From NCBI GenBank assembly GCA_902769055.1, contig CACXNL010000004.1, positions 76,120-140,119 on the forward strand: a stretch of 64,000 nucleotides of DNA, written 5' to 3'. Source of the stretch: an uncultured Pseudomonadota bacterium (GTDB taxonomy: Bacteria; Pseudomonadota; Alphaproteobacteria; RUG11792). Under the pieces are notes generated by a model, which saw only the letters and a list, made by a program, of their open reading frames with translations, was not told where the DNA came from and did no database searches. The translations under genes and the position numbers were made by a program. Numbering within the stretch: position 1 is the first letter of the stretch; every line of letters starts with the position of its first letter. Below, one piece after another: positions 1-11,346 of the stretch.

Positions 1-37
1 CCTAATAACACAACTGGCGTTTGAACCGACGTACGAG

Positions 38-493
38 TTAGCGCACCCACGCTGGATATCGGAGCTGACGCAGTGCCTCAGAAACACCAATCGCAACGCT
101 TACCGCTACATTAAGGGATCTTGAACCATGCACCATTGGGATTACAACTTTATCATCACAAAGTTCATAGATATCGTATGGCACCCCGGAACTTTCTTTG
201 CCGACCATTATGCAATCGCTTGGCTTATACTGCAAATTGAAGTATGGCATTTCCGCTTTAGTATCGAGAAGAATTATTCGTCCTGTGAAACTATTTCGAA
301 AATCTTGGAAGGTACTGTGAAGTTTAATATTCGTTTTATTAACGTAATCCATTCCTGCTCTCTTAAATTCTCGAGAATCAAAGATGAAAGACATTGGTTC
401 TATTATGTTCAAACGCAAGCCAAAACAAGCACAAAGCCTGGCAATAGTGCCGGTATTTTGGGCTATTTCTGGTTCAAATAAACAAACTTCCAT
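38..493 (-). CDS. trmL: tRNA (cytidine(34)-2'-O)-methyltransferase TrmL
   Basis: SpoU/TrmD (SPOUT) superfamily enzyme that 2'-O-methylates the wobble base of certain tRNA-Leu species using SAM; cytoplasmic. The 151-residue length is normal. The NTGTIARLC motif near the N-terminus, the MVGKESSGVP glycine loop and the C-terminal RSLNVAVSVAI motif form the trefoil-knot cofactor site. I place the start at the ATG at 493; a TTG one codon upstream is less likely. It reads away from rnc-lepB in the same direction, about 100 bases downstream. TrmL rather than another SpoU member is chosen on its short single-domain size. Confidence 0.93.
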   Translation of the reverse strand: MEVCLFEPEIAQNTGTIARLCACFGLRLNIIEPMSFIFDSREFKRAGMDYVNKTNIKLHSTFQDFRNSFTGRIILLDTKAEMPYFNLQYKPSDCIMVGKESSGVPYDIYELCDDKVVIPMVHGSRSLNVAVSVAIGVSEALRQLRYPAWVR

Positions 494-600
494 CAAAATT
501 TCAATAAATCAGATCCACTGAAACTATAGCATATTTTTCATAAAATTATTAAAATGCGCGTTATACTCATTTTTACCGTATAGTATTATTAAAAAAACAT

Positions 601-1269
601 TCATCCAAAATCAACGGAACCTACTGTAAGGTCTTGCAGCAACAATCTCGCCGCTACTATTTCAGCATCTTTGCGCGAATGACCAATTGCTTCAGCGGTT
701 TTCCCTAATGCACTTACAGAAACTGTAAAAACCGGAGCATGATCCGAACCAGTTATATTTTTTACTTCGTACGCCGGAAGCTCGCCACTCATTTTTTGAC
801 ACAATTCTTGCAACCTCGTTTTAGGATCCTGCAAACTTTCGTCGTACACCAAAAAATGCCTCCTCCACAACCTTAGAACCGCTTGCTTTACAGTCTCGTA
901 ATTTGAATCAATGAAAAGTGCGCCAAGAACAGCCTCCATAGCATCTGCCAACACCGTTTTGTTTTCCTTTAGATGCTCTCCGGCAGTCTGAATAGCATTA
1001 TCTATATCTATCGATTTTGCAATATCGTAACAAGTTTCGGCACACACAAATGCTGCCTGCATCTTCGCCATTGCTCCTTCAGTTCCTCGACAATTCACGT
1101 ACACATACTCGGCAATGACCAACCCAAGCACACGATCCCCTAAAAATTCCAAGCGCTCAAAAGGTACCGCATAACGCCTTATGCTTGAATGACGAAGCGC
1201 ACCTTGCAATAGCTTCCGTTTCTTGAATTTATATCCAAGTTTCTCCTCTAAATTTTTTATCGTATCCAC
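601..1269 (-). CDS. rnc: Ribonuclease III
   Basis: Double-strand-specific endoribonuclease for rRNA precursor and mRNA processing. Residues 38-50 hold the family signature ERLEFLGDRVLG, and DAMEAVLGALFID around residues 109-121 supplies the second acidic metal-binding cluster. A double-stranded RNA binding domain follows from about residue 147 (DPKTRLQELCQ) to the end. At 222 residues it is full length. It starts at a GTG and overlaps the 3' end of lepB by 13 bases, so the two are translationally coupled. The lepB-rnc order is common in Proteobacteria. Confidence 0.96.
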   Translation of the reverse strand: MDTIKNLEEKLGYKFKKRKLLQGALRHSSIRRYAVPFERLEFLGDRVLGLVIAEYVYVNCRGTEGAMAKMQAAFVCAETCYDIAKSIDIDNAIQTAGEHLKENKTVLADAMEAVLGALFIDSNYETVKQAVLRLWRRHFLVYDESLQDPKTRLQELCQKMSGELPAYEVKNITGSDHAPVFTVSVSALGKTAEAIGHSRKDAEIVAARLLLQDLTVGSVDFG

Positions 1270-2012
1270 GTAAAAAATCTCTCAAAACGCATCGAAAATA
1301 ACCACTTGTGCGGCTCATACCATGCACATGTCGTCGAAAAAAACCTAAACATTGCTCTTCCCATAATATGGTTCAGCGGTATGAAGCCAACCTCATCTGG
1401 GTATCTGCTATCTTGCGAATTATCTCTGTTGTCACCCATCATGAAGTAATGCCCTTCTGGCACCAAGAAGGGACCGCAATTATCCTTCTCCCCTTGACCA
1501 AAATCGCAACTTTTTATTATCACATGTTCATACCCGTTAGGTAATTTCTCAATATACTTTTTGTATACCTTATACACGCCCTTCTCTATAATCGAAAACT
1601 CTCCGGCTTCCCTAACTTCGAGTTTGACATCGTTAACATAGACCATTCCATCTTTCAGTTCAATTTTATCGCCAGGAACCCCAATAACGCGCTTAATATA
1701 GTTCACGTTATTATCTTTTTCATTTCGGAAAACGACAATTTCACCAGCTTGTGGCGTATTTTTAGCGAACAGCCGTTTTGTAATCTTGGGAAGAGGAAAT
1801 GTAAAAGTTCCAATTCTGAACGAATCATTTGAATAGCCGTAGCAAAACTTGTTTGTTATCAAGAAATCACCAACAAGCAATGTCGGAACCATAGAACCAG
1901 ATGGAATTTTGAACGGCTGAAACAAAAAGCAATTTATCACAACAAACGTCGTTAAAACTACTATCCACTCTTTAACGTCTTTTCGAATACTTCGTTTCAA
2001 TTCCGGCTTCAT
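1257..2012 (-). CDS. lepB: Signal peptidase I
   Basis: Inner-membrane serine protease that removes signal peptides from Sec/Tat-exported proteins. One N-terminal membrane helix (about residues 16-33) is followed by the catalytic-serine box IPSGSMVPTL with Ser40, the catalytic lysine Lys107 in YIKRVIGVPGDK, and the box E motif GDNRDNSQDSR. The ATG is preceded by GGAGA. It forms an operon with rnc and is transcribed divergently from lepA. The many secreted proteins in this window would be clients. Confidence 0.96.
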   Translation of the reverse strand: MKPELKRSIRKDVKEWIVVLTTFVVINCFLFQPFKIPSGSMVPTLLVGDFLITNKFCYGYSNDSFRIGTFTFPLPKITKRLFAKNTPQAGEIVVFRNEKDNNVNYIKRVIGVPGDKIELKDGMVYVNDVKLEVREAGEFSIIEKGVYKVYKKYIEKLPNGYEHVIIKSCDFGQGEKDNCGPFLVPEGHYFMMGDNRDNSQDSRYPDEVGFIPLNHIMGRAMFRFFSTTCAWYEPHKWLFSMRFERFFTWIR

Positions 2013-2225
2013 TCTCCGCCTGCGGTTCTAATCCTTCCCCCCCATTCTAACAACTTGATAAAAGCTCCTGCAAATGTTTGGTTAAATTGGGTGCGTCGCC
2101 CAACTGTTGCCCAACTAATAATTGGTAATTGGCAAAAAATGCTTAAACTCAACGCACTGTTAAATATTGCGGAACAACTGTGGGCACGTTACAATTGTGG
2201 CGAATGTAACGTGTTTTAAATTAAC

Positions 2226-4022
2226 GTGACACACGGTATCCGAAACTTTTCCATAATAGCTCATATAGACCATGGGAAGTCGACGCTGGCGGACAGGATT
2301 ATTGAGATTTGCGGCGGACTGGAGAAGCGCGAGATGAAGGCGCAAATACTCGATTCGATGGATATTGAGCGTGAGCGTGGAATTACTATAAAAGCGCAAA
2401 CGGTTAGGCTGAAGTACAAGGCAAAAGATGGTAATGAGTATATTTTAAATTTAATAGATACGCCGGGACATGTCGATTTTGCATACGAAGTAAGCCGGTC
2501 TCTGACTGCCTGTGAAGGCTCGGTTTTGGTAGTCGACGCAACCCAAGGCGTTGAGGCGCAGACTTTGGCGAATGTTTATCATGCTATAGATGCTAATCAC
2601 GAAATAGTCGTCGTTTTAAACAAAGTCGACTTGCCAGCTGCTGATGTTGAGACCGTGAAAAGGCAAATCGAAGATGTTATAGGTCTTGATACAAGCGATG
2701 CAATACCGATATCGGCGAAAAGCGGTATGGGTGTTGAGGATGTTTTGGAGGCTATAGTGCACAAGTTGCCGGCGCCGAAACCATCGACATCGAATAAACT
2801 TTGTGCGCTTTTGGTTGATAGCTGGTATGACCAGTACCTCGGCGTCGTTATTTTGGTGCGAGTTTTCGATGGCGAAATTAGAGCCGGAATGAAGATGAAA
2901 ATGATGGCGACCGGCGCTAGTTACGTAATAGACCAAGTTGGGTATTTTTTGCCTAAAAAGGCAGTAACAGACAAGTTATCAGCGGGTGAAGTTGGATTTA
3001 TTACTGCGAGTATCAAGGACATTTCAGATTGCCAGGTCGGCGATACAATAACTGATGAAAAAAATCCATGTGATGTTGCATTGAAGGGTTTTAAACCATC
3101 GGTACCGGTTGTGTTTTGCGGAATATTCCCGGTCGATGCTTCAGAATTTGAGAAACTCAAGGAAAGCCTACAAAAATTGCATCTAAATGATTCCAGTTTC
3201 AGTTTTGAACTAGAAACTTCGGCTGCTCTGGGATTTGGGTATCGCTGCGGTTTTCTTGGGCTTTTACATCTTGAGATTATCGAAGAACGACTGGAGAGGG
3301 AGTTCGACTTAGATATAATTATGACTTCTCCAAGCGTTATTTATCATGTCTATATGACGAATGGCGACGTTATCGACTTGCATAACCCAGCCGAAATGCC
3401 GGAAATTGTGAAAATAGACAGGATTGAAGAGCCGTGGATAAAGGCGACGATAATCGTCCCTGAGAGCTACCTCGGCGCTGTTTTGGCGCTTTGTGAAGAC
3501 AAGCGCGGCGAGCAAATAGATATGCAATTTATGGGCGACAGAGCTGTGGTACACTACCATTTGCCATTGAACGAAGTTGTTTTTGATTTTTACGACCGAC
3601 TAAAGTCTACGACAAAGGGGTATGCTTCCTTTGACTACCAAACAACCGGTTATAGAGAAGGCGACTTGGTCAAGGTATCAATTTTAGTCAATGGCGAGCC
3701 AGTCGATGCCTTGTCAATGATAATTCATAAAACAAAAGCAGAAAAACGAGGCAGGGCGCTATGCGTTAAGTTGAAAGACCTAATACCAAAGCAATTGTTC
3801 AAAATAGCCATACAAGCTGCCATCGGGGGCAAAGTTATAGCCAGGGAGACGGTATCAGCGTATAGAAAGGATGTCTTGGCGAAGTGTTATGGTGGTGATA
3901 TTACGAGAAAGCGCAAATTGTTAGATAAACAAAAAGAAGGGAAAAAACGAATGCGTCAATTCGGAGATGTCGAAATTCCACAGAAAGCCTTTATAGAAGC
4001 GCTGAAGATTTCCGACGAATGA
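2226..4022 (+). CDS. lepA: Elongation factor 4 (LepA) GTPase
   Basis: Translational GTPase acting on stalled or mistranslocated ribosomes. The G1 motif is [13 protein letters not shown] near the N-terminus, G3 is [12 protein letters not shown] and G4 is NKVDLP; a domain II follows, and the LepA-specific C-terminal domain ends in [17 protein letters not shown]. The 598-residue length is standard. The start is GTG, which gives the family's usual N-terminus ([16 protein letters not shown]). It stands alone between the divergent lepB-rnc operon and the atp cluster. Confidence 0.97.
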   Translation: MTHGIRNFSIIAHIDHGKSTLADRIIEICGGLEKREMKAQILDSMDIERERGITIKAQTVRLKYKAKDGNEYILNLIDTPGHVDFAYEVSRSLTACEGSVLVVDATQGVEAQTLANVYHAIDANHEIVVVLNKVDLPAADVETVKRQIEDVIGLDTSDAIPISAKSGMGVEDVLEAIVHKLPAPKPSTSNKLCALLVDSWYDQYLGVVILVRVFDGEIRAGMKMKMMATGASYVIDQVGYFLPKKAVTDKLSAGEVGFITASIKDISDCQVGDTITDEKNPCDVALKGFKPSVPVVFCGIFPVDASEFEKLKESLQKLHLNDSSFSFELETSAALGFGYRCGFLGLLHLEIIEERLEREFDLDIIMTSPSVIYHVYMTNGDVIDLHNPAEMPEIVKIDRIEEPWIKATIIVPESYLGAVLALCEDKRGEQIDMQFMGDRAVVHYHLPLNEVVFDFYDRLKSTTKGYASFDYQTTGYREGDLVKVSILVNGEPVDALSMIIHKTKAEKRGRALCVKLKDLIPKQLFKIAIQAAIGGKVIARETVSAYRKDVLAKCYGGDITRKRKLLDKQKEGKKRMRQFGDVEIPQKAFIEALKISDE

Positions 4023-4136
4023 TTAAAAACGATCGCCCTTGCTGGAGCTACCGGGAATGAATTGAGAAATAAGACGAAGTAGTAGTTTAATGATATAATT
4101 AAGGGGTGTGGTTTGTTTTTATTGAAATTTTAGGCG

Positions 4137-4745
4137 ATGGCAGAGAATTTGGAGGTCTTGTTCACATCGTTGCAGGGGCGGTACGCCAAGGCGCTGTTCG
4201 CTGAAGGGCGGAGGACTGATTGCCTTGAAGAAATTAGTAAAAATTTCGCCACGCTAGGCAGTTTTTTTGATACGAATTGCGACATAAAAAAGATTTTGTC
4301 AGGTCAATATTGGGGCAAGTCTGAATTGGATAAAATGTGGGTATCGCTCGGGAAGCACCTCTCTTTTTGCCCGGCGTTTTTGAATTTTGTTCGTTTGGTT
4401 ACCAGCAACGGTCGCTTTGATTTGCTGAGCAAAATGTGCCATATATACGATATTGCATATGAACAGTATAAGAATATACGCAGTGTTATTGTGTATTCAG
4501 TTGTTAAATTGAAAGTTGCACAGAAGAAGAGAATAGAAAAAATAATTTCAAAGATTTTTGATGGAGATATTATGGTAGAATATAAGATAGATGAAAGACT
4601 TTTAGCGGGTATTAAGATTTCATCTGGTGGAAGGGTTATTGATGCGTCGGCGTCCACGAAGATTAAGCAGTTGGCGGATTTTTGCCAGGATTTGGGGCAA
4701 ATTCCGACACTAAAATCGAGAACAGGGGATGGATATGAAAATTAA
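4137..4745 (+). CDS. atpH: ATP synthase F1 delta subunit
   Basis: Peripheral-stalk subunit joining the F1 head to the b/b' stalk. The N-terminal helical domain ([13 protein letters not shown]) and the C-terminal motif [17 protein letters not shown] are the OSCP/delta hallmarks. At 202 residues it is slightly longer than usual. It is first in an atpH-A-G-D unit and its 3' end overlaps atpA, which implies translational coupling. The F0 genes lie about 44 kb away. Confidence 0.93.
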   Translation: MAENLEVLFTSLQGRYAKALFAEGRRTDCLEEISKNFATLGSFFDTNCDIKKILSGQYWGKSELDKMWVSLGKHLSFCPAFLNFVRLVTSNGRFDLLSKMCHIYDIAYEQYKNIRSVIVYSVVKLKVAQKKRIEKIISKIFDGDIMVEYKIDERLLAGIKISSGGRVIDASASTKIKQLADFCQDLGQIPTLKSRTGDGYEN

Positions 4746-6297
4746 AGCTGGTGAAATATCGGATATTTTGCAGGAACGAATTGCGAATTTTGTGCCTCAC
4801 GTTGAGGTTGCTGAAACGGGGTACGTCCTTTCAGTTGGAGATGGTATAGCGCGCGTTTTCGGGTTGGACAATGTGAAATCCGGTGAATGGGTTGAAATTG
4901 TGTCGTCTGAAACGGGAGAGACCGTACGCGCTATTGCGACTAACCTGGAAGTGGATAACGTCGGTGTCATTATCGTTGGCGATGACTCGAAGGTTCGCGA
5001 AAAAGACACCGTGAAGCGGACGAACAGGATTGTTGACGTTAATGTCGGAATGGGAATTTTAGGGCGCGTCGTTGATGCTCTGGGAAACCCGATTGATTCC
5101 GAGGAGCCGATAAGCGACGTCGTGAAGTACAATATGGAAAATCCAGCGCCGGGGATAATCGAGCGGCAAAGCATAAACGAGCCGCTGATGACCGGGATAC
5201 GTATTGTTGACGCGCTGTTTCCGATTGGACGGGGGCAGCGAGAGCTGATTATCGGCGATAGACAGACCGGAAAAACCGCGATTGCTATTGATGCCATAAT
5301 CAATCAAAAGCAATACAACGACAAGGCTCAGCCTAATGAGAAGGTCTATTGCATATACGTTGCTATCGGACAGAAGCGTTCTTCGGTTGCGCGCATCGTC
5401 AAAACTCTGCAGGAACACGGGGCGATGAGCTACACAATAGTTGTCGCGGCAACTGCGGCAGATCCGGCGGCGATGCAGTATATAGCACCATACACGGCTT
5501 GCGCTATGGGCGAGTATTTCAGGGATAACGGGATGCACGCGCTGATTGTTTACGATGATTTGTCGAAGCATGCAGTGGCGTATCGGCAAATTTCGTTGCT
5601 TTTGCGGAGACCGCCAGGGCGCGAGGCTTTTCCGGGCGACATATTCTATCTGCATTCACGACTGCTCGAGAGGGCGGCGAAACTTTCCGGCGAGAAGGGC
5701 AGCGGGTCGCTAACGGCTCTTCCGATAGTAGAGACGCAGGCTGGAGATGTTGCGGCGTACGTTCCGACGAATATCATTTCGATTACCGACGGACAGTTGT
5801 TCTTGGAAACGGATTTGTTCTACAAGGGTATACGACCGGCAATAAACATTGGTATTTCAGTGAGTAGGGTCGGTTCTGCAGCGCAAACAAAAGTTATGAA
5901 GGCTGTTTCTGGGAATATCAAAATCGAGATGGCTCAGTATAACGAGCTTTCGTCGTTCTCACAGTTCAGTAGCGATTTGGACAGCGCAACAAAGGAGCTC
6001 CTCGATAATGGAGCAAAAGTGCTGGAAATTCTGAAGCAACCGCAGTACCGCAGCTTCAAAAATTCGGAGCACATCATCGTTCTGTACGCCGTTATGAAGG
6101 GATATTTGAAGGATGTACCTGTGAAACTAGTCAAGAAGTTCGAGAATGATTTGCTGCAGTCCGCTAATTTGGAGCCCAAGATTTTGGAGAAAATAGATAA
6201 TTCCAAGGCGCTTACAGATGAATTACGAAACGATATGGATGCGTTTATCAAAAAGTTCAAGGCGCAATGGCAAGTTCTCAATGAGGTAAAAAGCTAG
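4735..6297 (+). CDS. atpA: ATP synthase F1 alpha subunit
   Basis: Non-catalytic nucleotide-binding subunit of the F1 head. The P-loop is [11 protein letters not shown] near residue 170, and the alpha signature [17 protein letters not shown] is present near residue 365. About 520 residues, full length. The reading frame also has an ATG at 4729, but the ATG at 4735 sits at better spacing behind AGGGGA. It overlaps the end of atpH, and its stop codon TAG shares a base with the GTG start of atpG. Confidence 0.97.
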   Translation: MKIKAGEISDILQERIANFVPHVEVAETGYVLSVGDGIARVFGLDNVKSGEWVEIVSSETGETVRAIATNLEVDNVGVIIVGDDSKVREKDTVKRTNRIVDVNVGMGILGRVVDALGNPIDSEEPISDVVKYNMENPAPGIIERQSINEPLMTGIRIVDALFPIGRGQRELIIGDRQTGKTAIAIDAIINQKQYNDKAQPNEKVYCIYVAIGQKRSSVARIVKTLQEHGAMSYTIVVAATAADPAAMQYIAPYTACAMGEYFRDNGMHALIVYDDLSKHAVAYRQISLLLRRPPGREAFPGDIFYLHSRLLERAAKLSGEKGSGSLTALPIVETQAGDVAAYVPTNIISITDGQLFLETDLFYKGIRPAINIGISVSRVGSAAQTKVMKAVSGNIKIEMAQYNELSSFSQFSSDLDSATKELLDNGAKVLEILKQPQYRSFKNSEHIIVLYAVMKGYLKDVPVKLVKKFENDLLQSANLEPKILEKIDNSKALTDELRNDMDAFIKKFKAQWQVLNEVKS

Positions 6298-7079
6298 TGG
6301 AAAACTTGAAGGCGATACGAGACAGAATTAAGACGATTGACAGCATAATAAAGGCTACTAATGCTATGAAGATGGTGTCGAATGTCAAGTTGACGCGTGT
6401 AAATAATATAAATAAATATTCGAAACAATGCGCCGAAATTCTGTTTGATATGTTTTCAAGAGCGGTGAATGAACTGATATTTGAGCAGGAGGGCGACTAT
6501 CAAAATTTGAATGATAAAGCAATAGAAACGATGGCGCAACACCCGAATGCTTATGTTGAAGTTTTTGGAAAAAAAAGCGAGCACTTAACCCAAAGGGGCT
6601 TGAGGTGCGAGGGAATTTCTGATAGCCTAAGGATGGAGGTTGGTTCCCATTTTGACATTTGTGCTTATGTAAAGTTCATGTCGGGGCTAGTCTCTAGATA
6701 TATAAAGCAGTTTTCTGTCAGCGAAGTTTACGTTGTTTCTGGCGAATTTAAAAGTGTTCTGGTGCAAAAGGCAAAGTGTCAAAAGATATTTCCAGCCGTG
6801 AGTGAAGATGTCACGAAAACGCAATATACTAAAATTGAAGGTGGTAGAATAGATTTTATAAATGATGTTTTCGATATGTATCTTCAGAAATTGTTTACTG
6901 GAATTGTGACGGAGCACTTGGTTTCCGAGTTGTCGGCGCGCGTTATGGCTATGGACAATTCGGTTCGTAATGCGAAGAATATGTTTGAAAAATTGAGTGG
7001 ATTGTACAACAAAGTGCGACAAGCGAAAATAACGCAAGAGTTGACGGAGATTGTTGCAAGTATTGAGTGTGTTCAATGA
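6297..7079 (+). CDS. atpG: ATP synthase F1 gamma subunit
   Basis: Central rotor shaft of F1. The two coiled-coil ends are conserved: N-terminal IRDRIKTIDSIIKATNAMKMV and C-terminal SARVMAMDNSVRNAKNM followed by KVRQAKITQELTEIV. At 260 residues it is about 30 shorter than typical, and the middle (about 60-180) is poorly conserved. The start is GTG, overlapping the atpA stop by one base in TAGTG. Identity is secure from the terminal helices and gene order. Confidence 0.93.
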   Translation: MENLKAIRDRIKTIDSIIKATNAMKMVSNVKLTRVNNINKYSKQCAEILFDMFSRAVNELIFEQEGDYQNLNDKAIETMAQHPNAYVEVFGKKSEHLTQRGLRCEGISDSLRMEVGSHFDICAYVKFMSGLVSRYIKQFSVSEVYVVSGEFKSVLVQKAKCQKIFPAVSEDVTKTQYTKIEGGRIDFINDVFDMYLQKLFTGIVTEHLVSELSARVMAMDNSVRNAKNMFEKLSGLYNKVRQAKITQELTEIVASIECVQ

Positions 7080-8558
<1,479 letters not shown>

Positions 8559-8560
8559 TT

Positions 8561-9697
8561 ATGGCGAAAGATTATTATGCAATATTAGGTGTTAGCAGGG
8601 GCGCATCGCAGGACGAGATAAAAAAGGCGTATAGGAAACTTGCGGTGCAATATCACCCAGACAAAAACCCTGGCAATAAGCAGGCGGAAGAAAAATTTAA
8701 AGAGATAAACGAGGCATATGACGTTTTAAAAGATGAACAGAAACGTGCTGCATACGATAGGTATGGCAGTGACGCGTTCCAGGGCGGTGGTTTTGGCGGA
8801 CAGCAGGGAGGATTTAACGGTGGCTTCAATTTCACCAGTGGCTTCTCTGGTTTCTCAGACATTTTTGAAGATATAATGGGCAACTTTACTGGAGGACGAC
8901 AGGCGAGACCGCAGAAGCAACCGGGCTCTGACATAAGGTATGACGTATCCATTACGTTGGAGGAAGCGTTTCATGGCACCAAGAAGAATGTGAGTTATAC
9001 GACGTTTGTGCGGTGTAGCTCCTGTGGTGGTAGCGGTAGCGAGGGAAATAAAAAACCAACAGTTTGCCCGACCTGCAGGGGTATGGGCAGCATGCGCTTC
9101 AACCAGGGCTTTGTCACAATTGAGCGTACTTGCGCGACCTGCGGAGGTGTGGGCAGCGTATTATCCGACCCATGCAAAAAATGCTCAGGTAGCGGGCGAG
9201 TTAAGGGGACAAAGAACCTTGAGGTGACGATACCTGCCGGCGTTGCGACGGGGAACCGCATTCGTATAGGTGGCGAAGGAGAAGCTGGATTTAAGGGGGC
9301 GGAAAGTGGCGATTTGTACGTGTTCGTCAATGTTTTGCCACACAAGATTTTTGTACGCAGGGACAACGACTTGTATTGCCGGGCGCCGATTTCGATGATT
9401 AAGGCTGCGCTGGGGGACGAGATAGAGGTTCCGGATTTGGATGGCAAAAAATGCACAATCAAGATACCTCACGGGACGCAATCGGGTGCGCAATTCCGCC
9501 TGAAGGGCAACGGAATGCCAGTCGTGAACTCGTCGCGGCGAGGCGACTTGATAGTGGAGGCGGTGGTGGAAACGCCGGTATCTCTCACGAAGCGTCAGAA
9601 GGAACTACTTGAAGAATTCGGCAAGGAAGAGGACGAGAAAACGAACAGCCCGCAATCATTCGAGTTTTTTAAAAAGCTAAAGAGTTTATTCGACTAA
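8561..9697 (+). CDS. dnaJ: Chaperone protein DnaJ
   Basis: Hsp40 co-chaperone that stimulates the DnaK ATPase. The N-terminal J domain carries the HPD motif in YHPDKNPGN, followed by a Gly/Phe-rich stretch ([15 protein letters not shown]). The zinc region has four CxxCxGxG-type motifs ([32 protein letters not shown]), and two substrate-binding beta domains follow. 378 residues. It sits 2 bases behind atpD in the place usually taken by atpC, away from any dnaK in this window. Confidence 0.97.
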   Translation: MAKDYYAILGVSRGASQDEIKKAYRKLAVQYHPDKNPGNKQAEEKFKEINEAYDVLKDEQKRAAYDRYGSDAFQGGGFGGQQGGFNGGFNFTSGFSGFSDIFEDIMGNFTGGRQARPQKQPGSDIRYDVSITLEEAFHGTKKNVSYTTFVRCSSCGGSGSEGNKKPTVCPTCRGMGSMRFNQGFVTIERTCATCGGVGSVLSDPCKKCSGSGRVKGTKNLEVTIPAGVATGNRIRIGGEGEAGFKGAESGDLYVFVNVLPHKIFVRRDNDLYCRAPISMIKAALGDEIEVPDLDGKKCTIKIPHGTQSGAQFRLKGNGMPVVNSSRRGDLIVEAVVETPVSLTKRQKELLEEFGKEEDEKTNSPQSFEFFKKLKSLFD

Positions 9698-9761
9698 ATA
9701 CGCTGTTTTTTAATAACAAATACCTAACATTCAATAAAATCAAGGTTCACATGTGCACGTA

Positions 9762-10247
9762 TCAGAACGCTCGAGCTAAAGCGATTGCCAGAGCGTCGAA
9801 GGAGTCAAAGGTGTGGAGCTTGCTATCGTTTGCGATATTGGTTCGTAAAATTTTTTGTACTAATGTGTATACTTGCTTTTTAGACGCATGTCCAGAGCCT
9901 GTTATATTCTTTTTTATCTCATTGGGACGATATTGTTGTACGGTGTATCCCCGTTTCGCAAGTGCCAAGAATGCGGCAGTTTGCGCCATTATAAGCTTTT
10001 CACTGCTCCTAAAATTCTTGTTCACAAATACCTCCTCCATAGCAACTGCGGAAGGCTTGTATTCATCCAGCAATGACGATACTTCGTCGAATATATGACA
10101 TAACCGCGTCTCCATCGCATCGGCCGCGTTTGTCCGAATTACTCCGCAATTTACATATCCGATGCTAGAGCCCTCCCGGAAAACTACGCCCCAGCCAGTT
10201 TTGACTAGCCCTGGGTCAATCCCAAGTATAATCTGTTTATTCGACAT
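9762..10247 (-). CDS. ruvC: Holliday junction endonuclease RuvC
   Basis: Resolves Holliday junctions with RuvAB. Acidic catalytic residues are visible: Asp11 in GIDPGLVKTGWG, Glu71 in VAMEEVFVNKN, and the C-terminal pair in FDSFDALAIALA. 161 residues, typical. Its start overlaps the end of the ABC permease gene upstream by 11 bases; no ruvA or ruvB is adjacent. It converges with dnaJ. Confidence 0.95.
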   Translation of the reverse strand: MSNKQIILGIDPGLVKTGWGVVFREGSSIGYVNCGVIRTNAADAMETRLCHIFDEVSSLLDEYKPSAVAMEEVFVNKNFRSSEKLIMAQTAAFLALAKRGYTVQQYRPNEIKKNITGSGHASKKQVYTLVQKILRTNIANDSKLHTFDSFDALAIALARAF

Positions 10248-11343
10248 TTTTGCGTAATTTCCTCTTCAAAAACCTATATAGTCCCAATGCCATTATCGAT
10301 AAAACGACGGTATCGCGAAGTATGATTTCCCAAACATCTCCGACAAGACATATCGTACGAACGCTGGAAACGAAGTACTTTGCCGGGAATATGTATGAAA
10401 ATATTTGTAGCCAAATCGGCATACTTTTAATCTCGAACACGAAACCAGACAGCATCATTGTTGGCAAAAACGTCACCATTACTGCCATCATACCTGCTAC
10501 GAATTGGTTTTTCGCCAGGGTCGAGACGATGAGCCCGATAATCAGCGAGACCAATATAAACGCTGACGAAACCATTCCCATCGACAATATAGAACCTTCA
10601 AACGGCATATTGAATGCGGATTTGCCATATAAAAGTGAGAAAACAAGCGAAACAAGGCAGAGCCCGAAATATGGCACTATTTTTGACACGATGATTTCGC
10701 TGATTGATATTGGCGTTGCAATCATAGCCTCCATTGTGCCTCGTTCCCATTCTTTCGCGACGACGAGCGATGTTAAAAAAGTGCCGACGATGGCAAGTAT
10801 CATTGTGAGTGCTCCAGCCATCAAAAAGTGTATCGACTCCGTCGTTGGATTGAACCAAAGTCGATTTATAATATTTATCATTCGGTCTTTAAGTTCTGGC
10901 TTCAAACTCAGCAAGTATTTGTTGAACAATCCCTGCGCGTATGCCTCAATATAAGTCGCCGTATTCGGGTCAGTTCCATCGCTAATAATCTGAATTTCCG
11001 CCTTTTGCCCACGTTGCGCTTTTTCTGAAAAATTCTCCGGAATTATTATCGTACCCATAGTTTTCCCGGATTCCATATTACCCTTTGCTTCCTGAGTGGA
11101 GGTAACAACATTTGTCGTGAAATATTCGGAATGAGAATACAAGTCAACCAAGTCCTTCGAAATCTTCCCAGAATCCTGTTGCACTATATCTATGCGTATA
11201 TGTTTTATATCAAACGAAAGTCCGTATCCAAAAATGACAAGCAAAGTTAATGGCATAATAAAAGCAACAAGTATACTGCTCGCATCCCGGCGAATTTGCT
11301 TCAGCTCCTTAAAAATCAGCGCTTTAACCGTCTTTACATTCAT
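10237..11343 (-). CDS. ABC-2 type exporter permease (YbhR/YhhJ-like)
   Basis: Membrane subunit of an ABC exporter. There is one N-terminal membrane segment (VAFIMPLTLLVIFGYGLSFD), a large extracytoplasmic domain (about 45-165), then a cluster of about five helices including the KEWERGTMEAMIATPIS motif typical of ABC-2 permeases. 368 residues. It is third in a minus-strand operon HlyD-like, dual ATPase, permease, matching the Escherichia coli ybhGFSR/yhiI-rbbA-yhhJ type but with one permease only. The substrate cannot be told from sequence. Confidence 0.88.
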   Translation of the reverse strand: MNVKTVKALIFKELKQIRRDASSILVAFIMPLTLLVIFGYGLSFDIKHIRIDIVQQDSGKISKDLVDLYSHSEYFTTNVVTSTQEAKGNMESGKTMGTIIIPENFSEKAQRGQKAEIQIISDGTDPNTATYIEAYAQGLFNKYLLSLKPELKDRMINIINRLWFNPTTESIHFLMAGALTMILAIVGTFLTSLVVAKEWERGTMEAMIATPISISEIIVSKIVPYFGLCLVSLVFSLLYGKSAFNMPFEGSILSMGMVSSAFILVSLIIGLIVSTLAKNQFVAGMMAVMVTFLPTMMLSGFVFEIKSMPIWLQIFSYIFPAKYFVSSVRTICLVGDVWEIILRDTVVLSIMALGLYRFLKRKLRKNVE

Positions 11344-11346
11344 ACT

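Noticed and set aside
5059..5655. Long antisense frames opposite atpA, atpD, tolA and others
   Set aside because: They mirror codon bias in strongly conserved genes on the other strand and have no protein features of their own.
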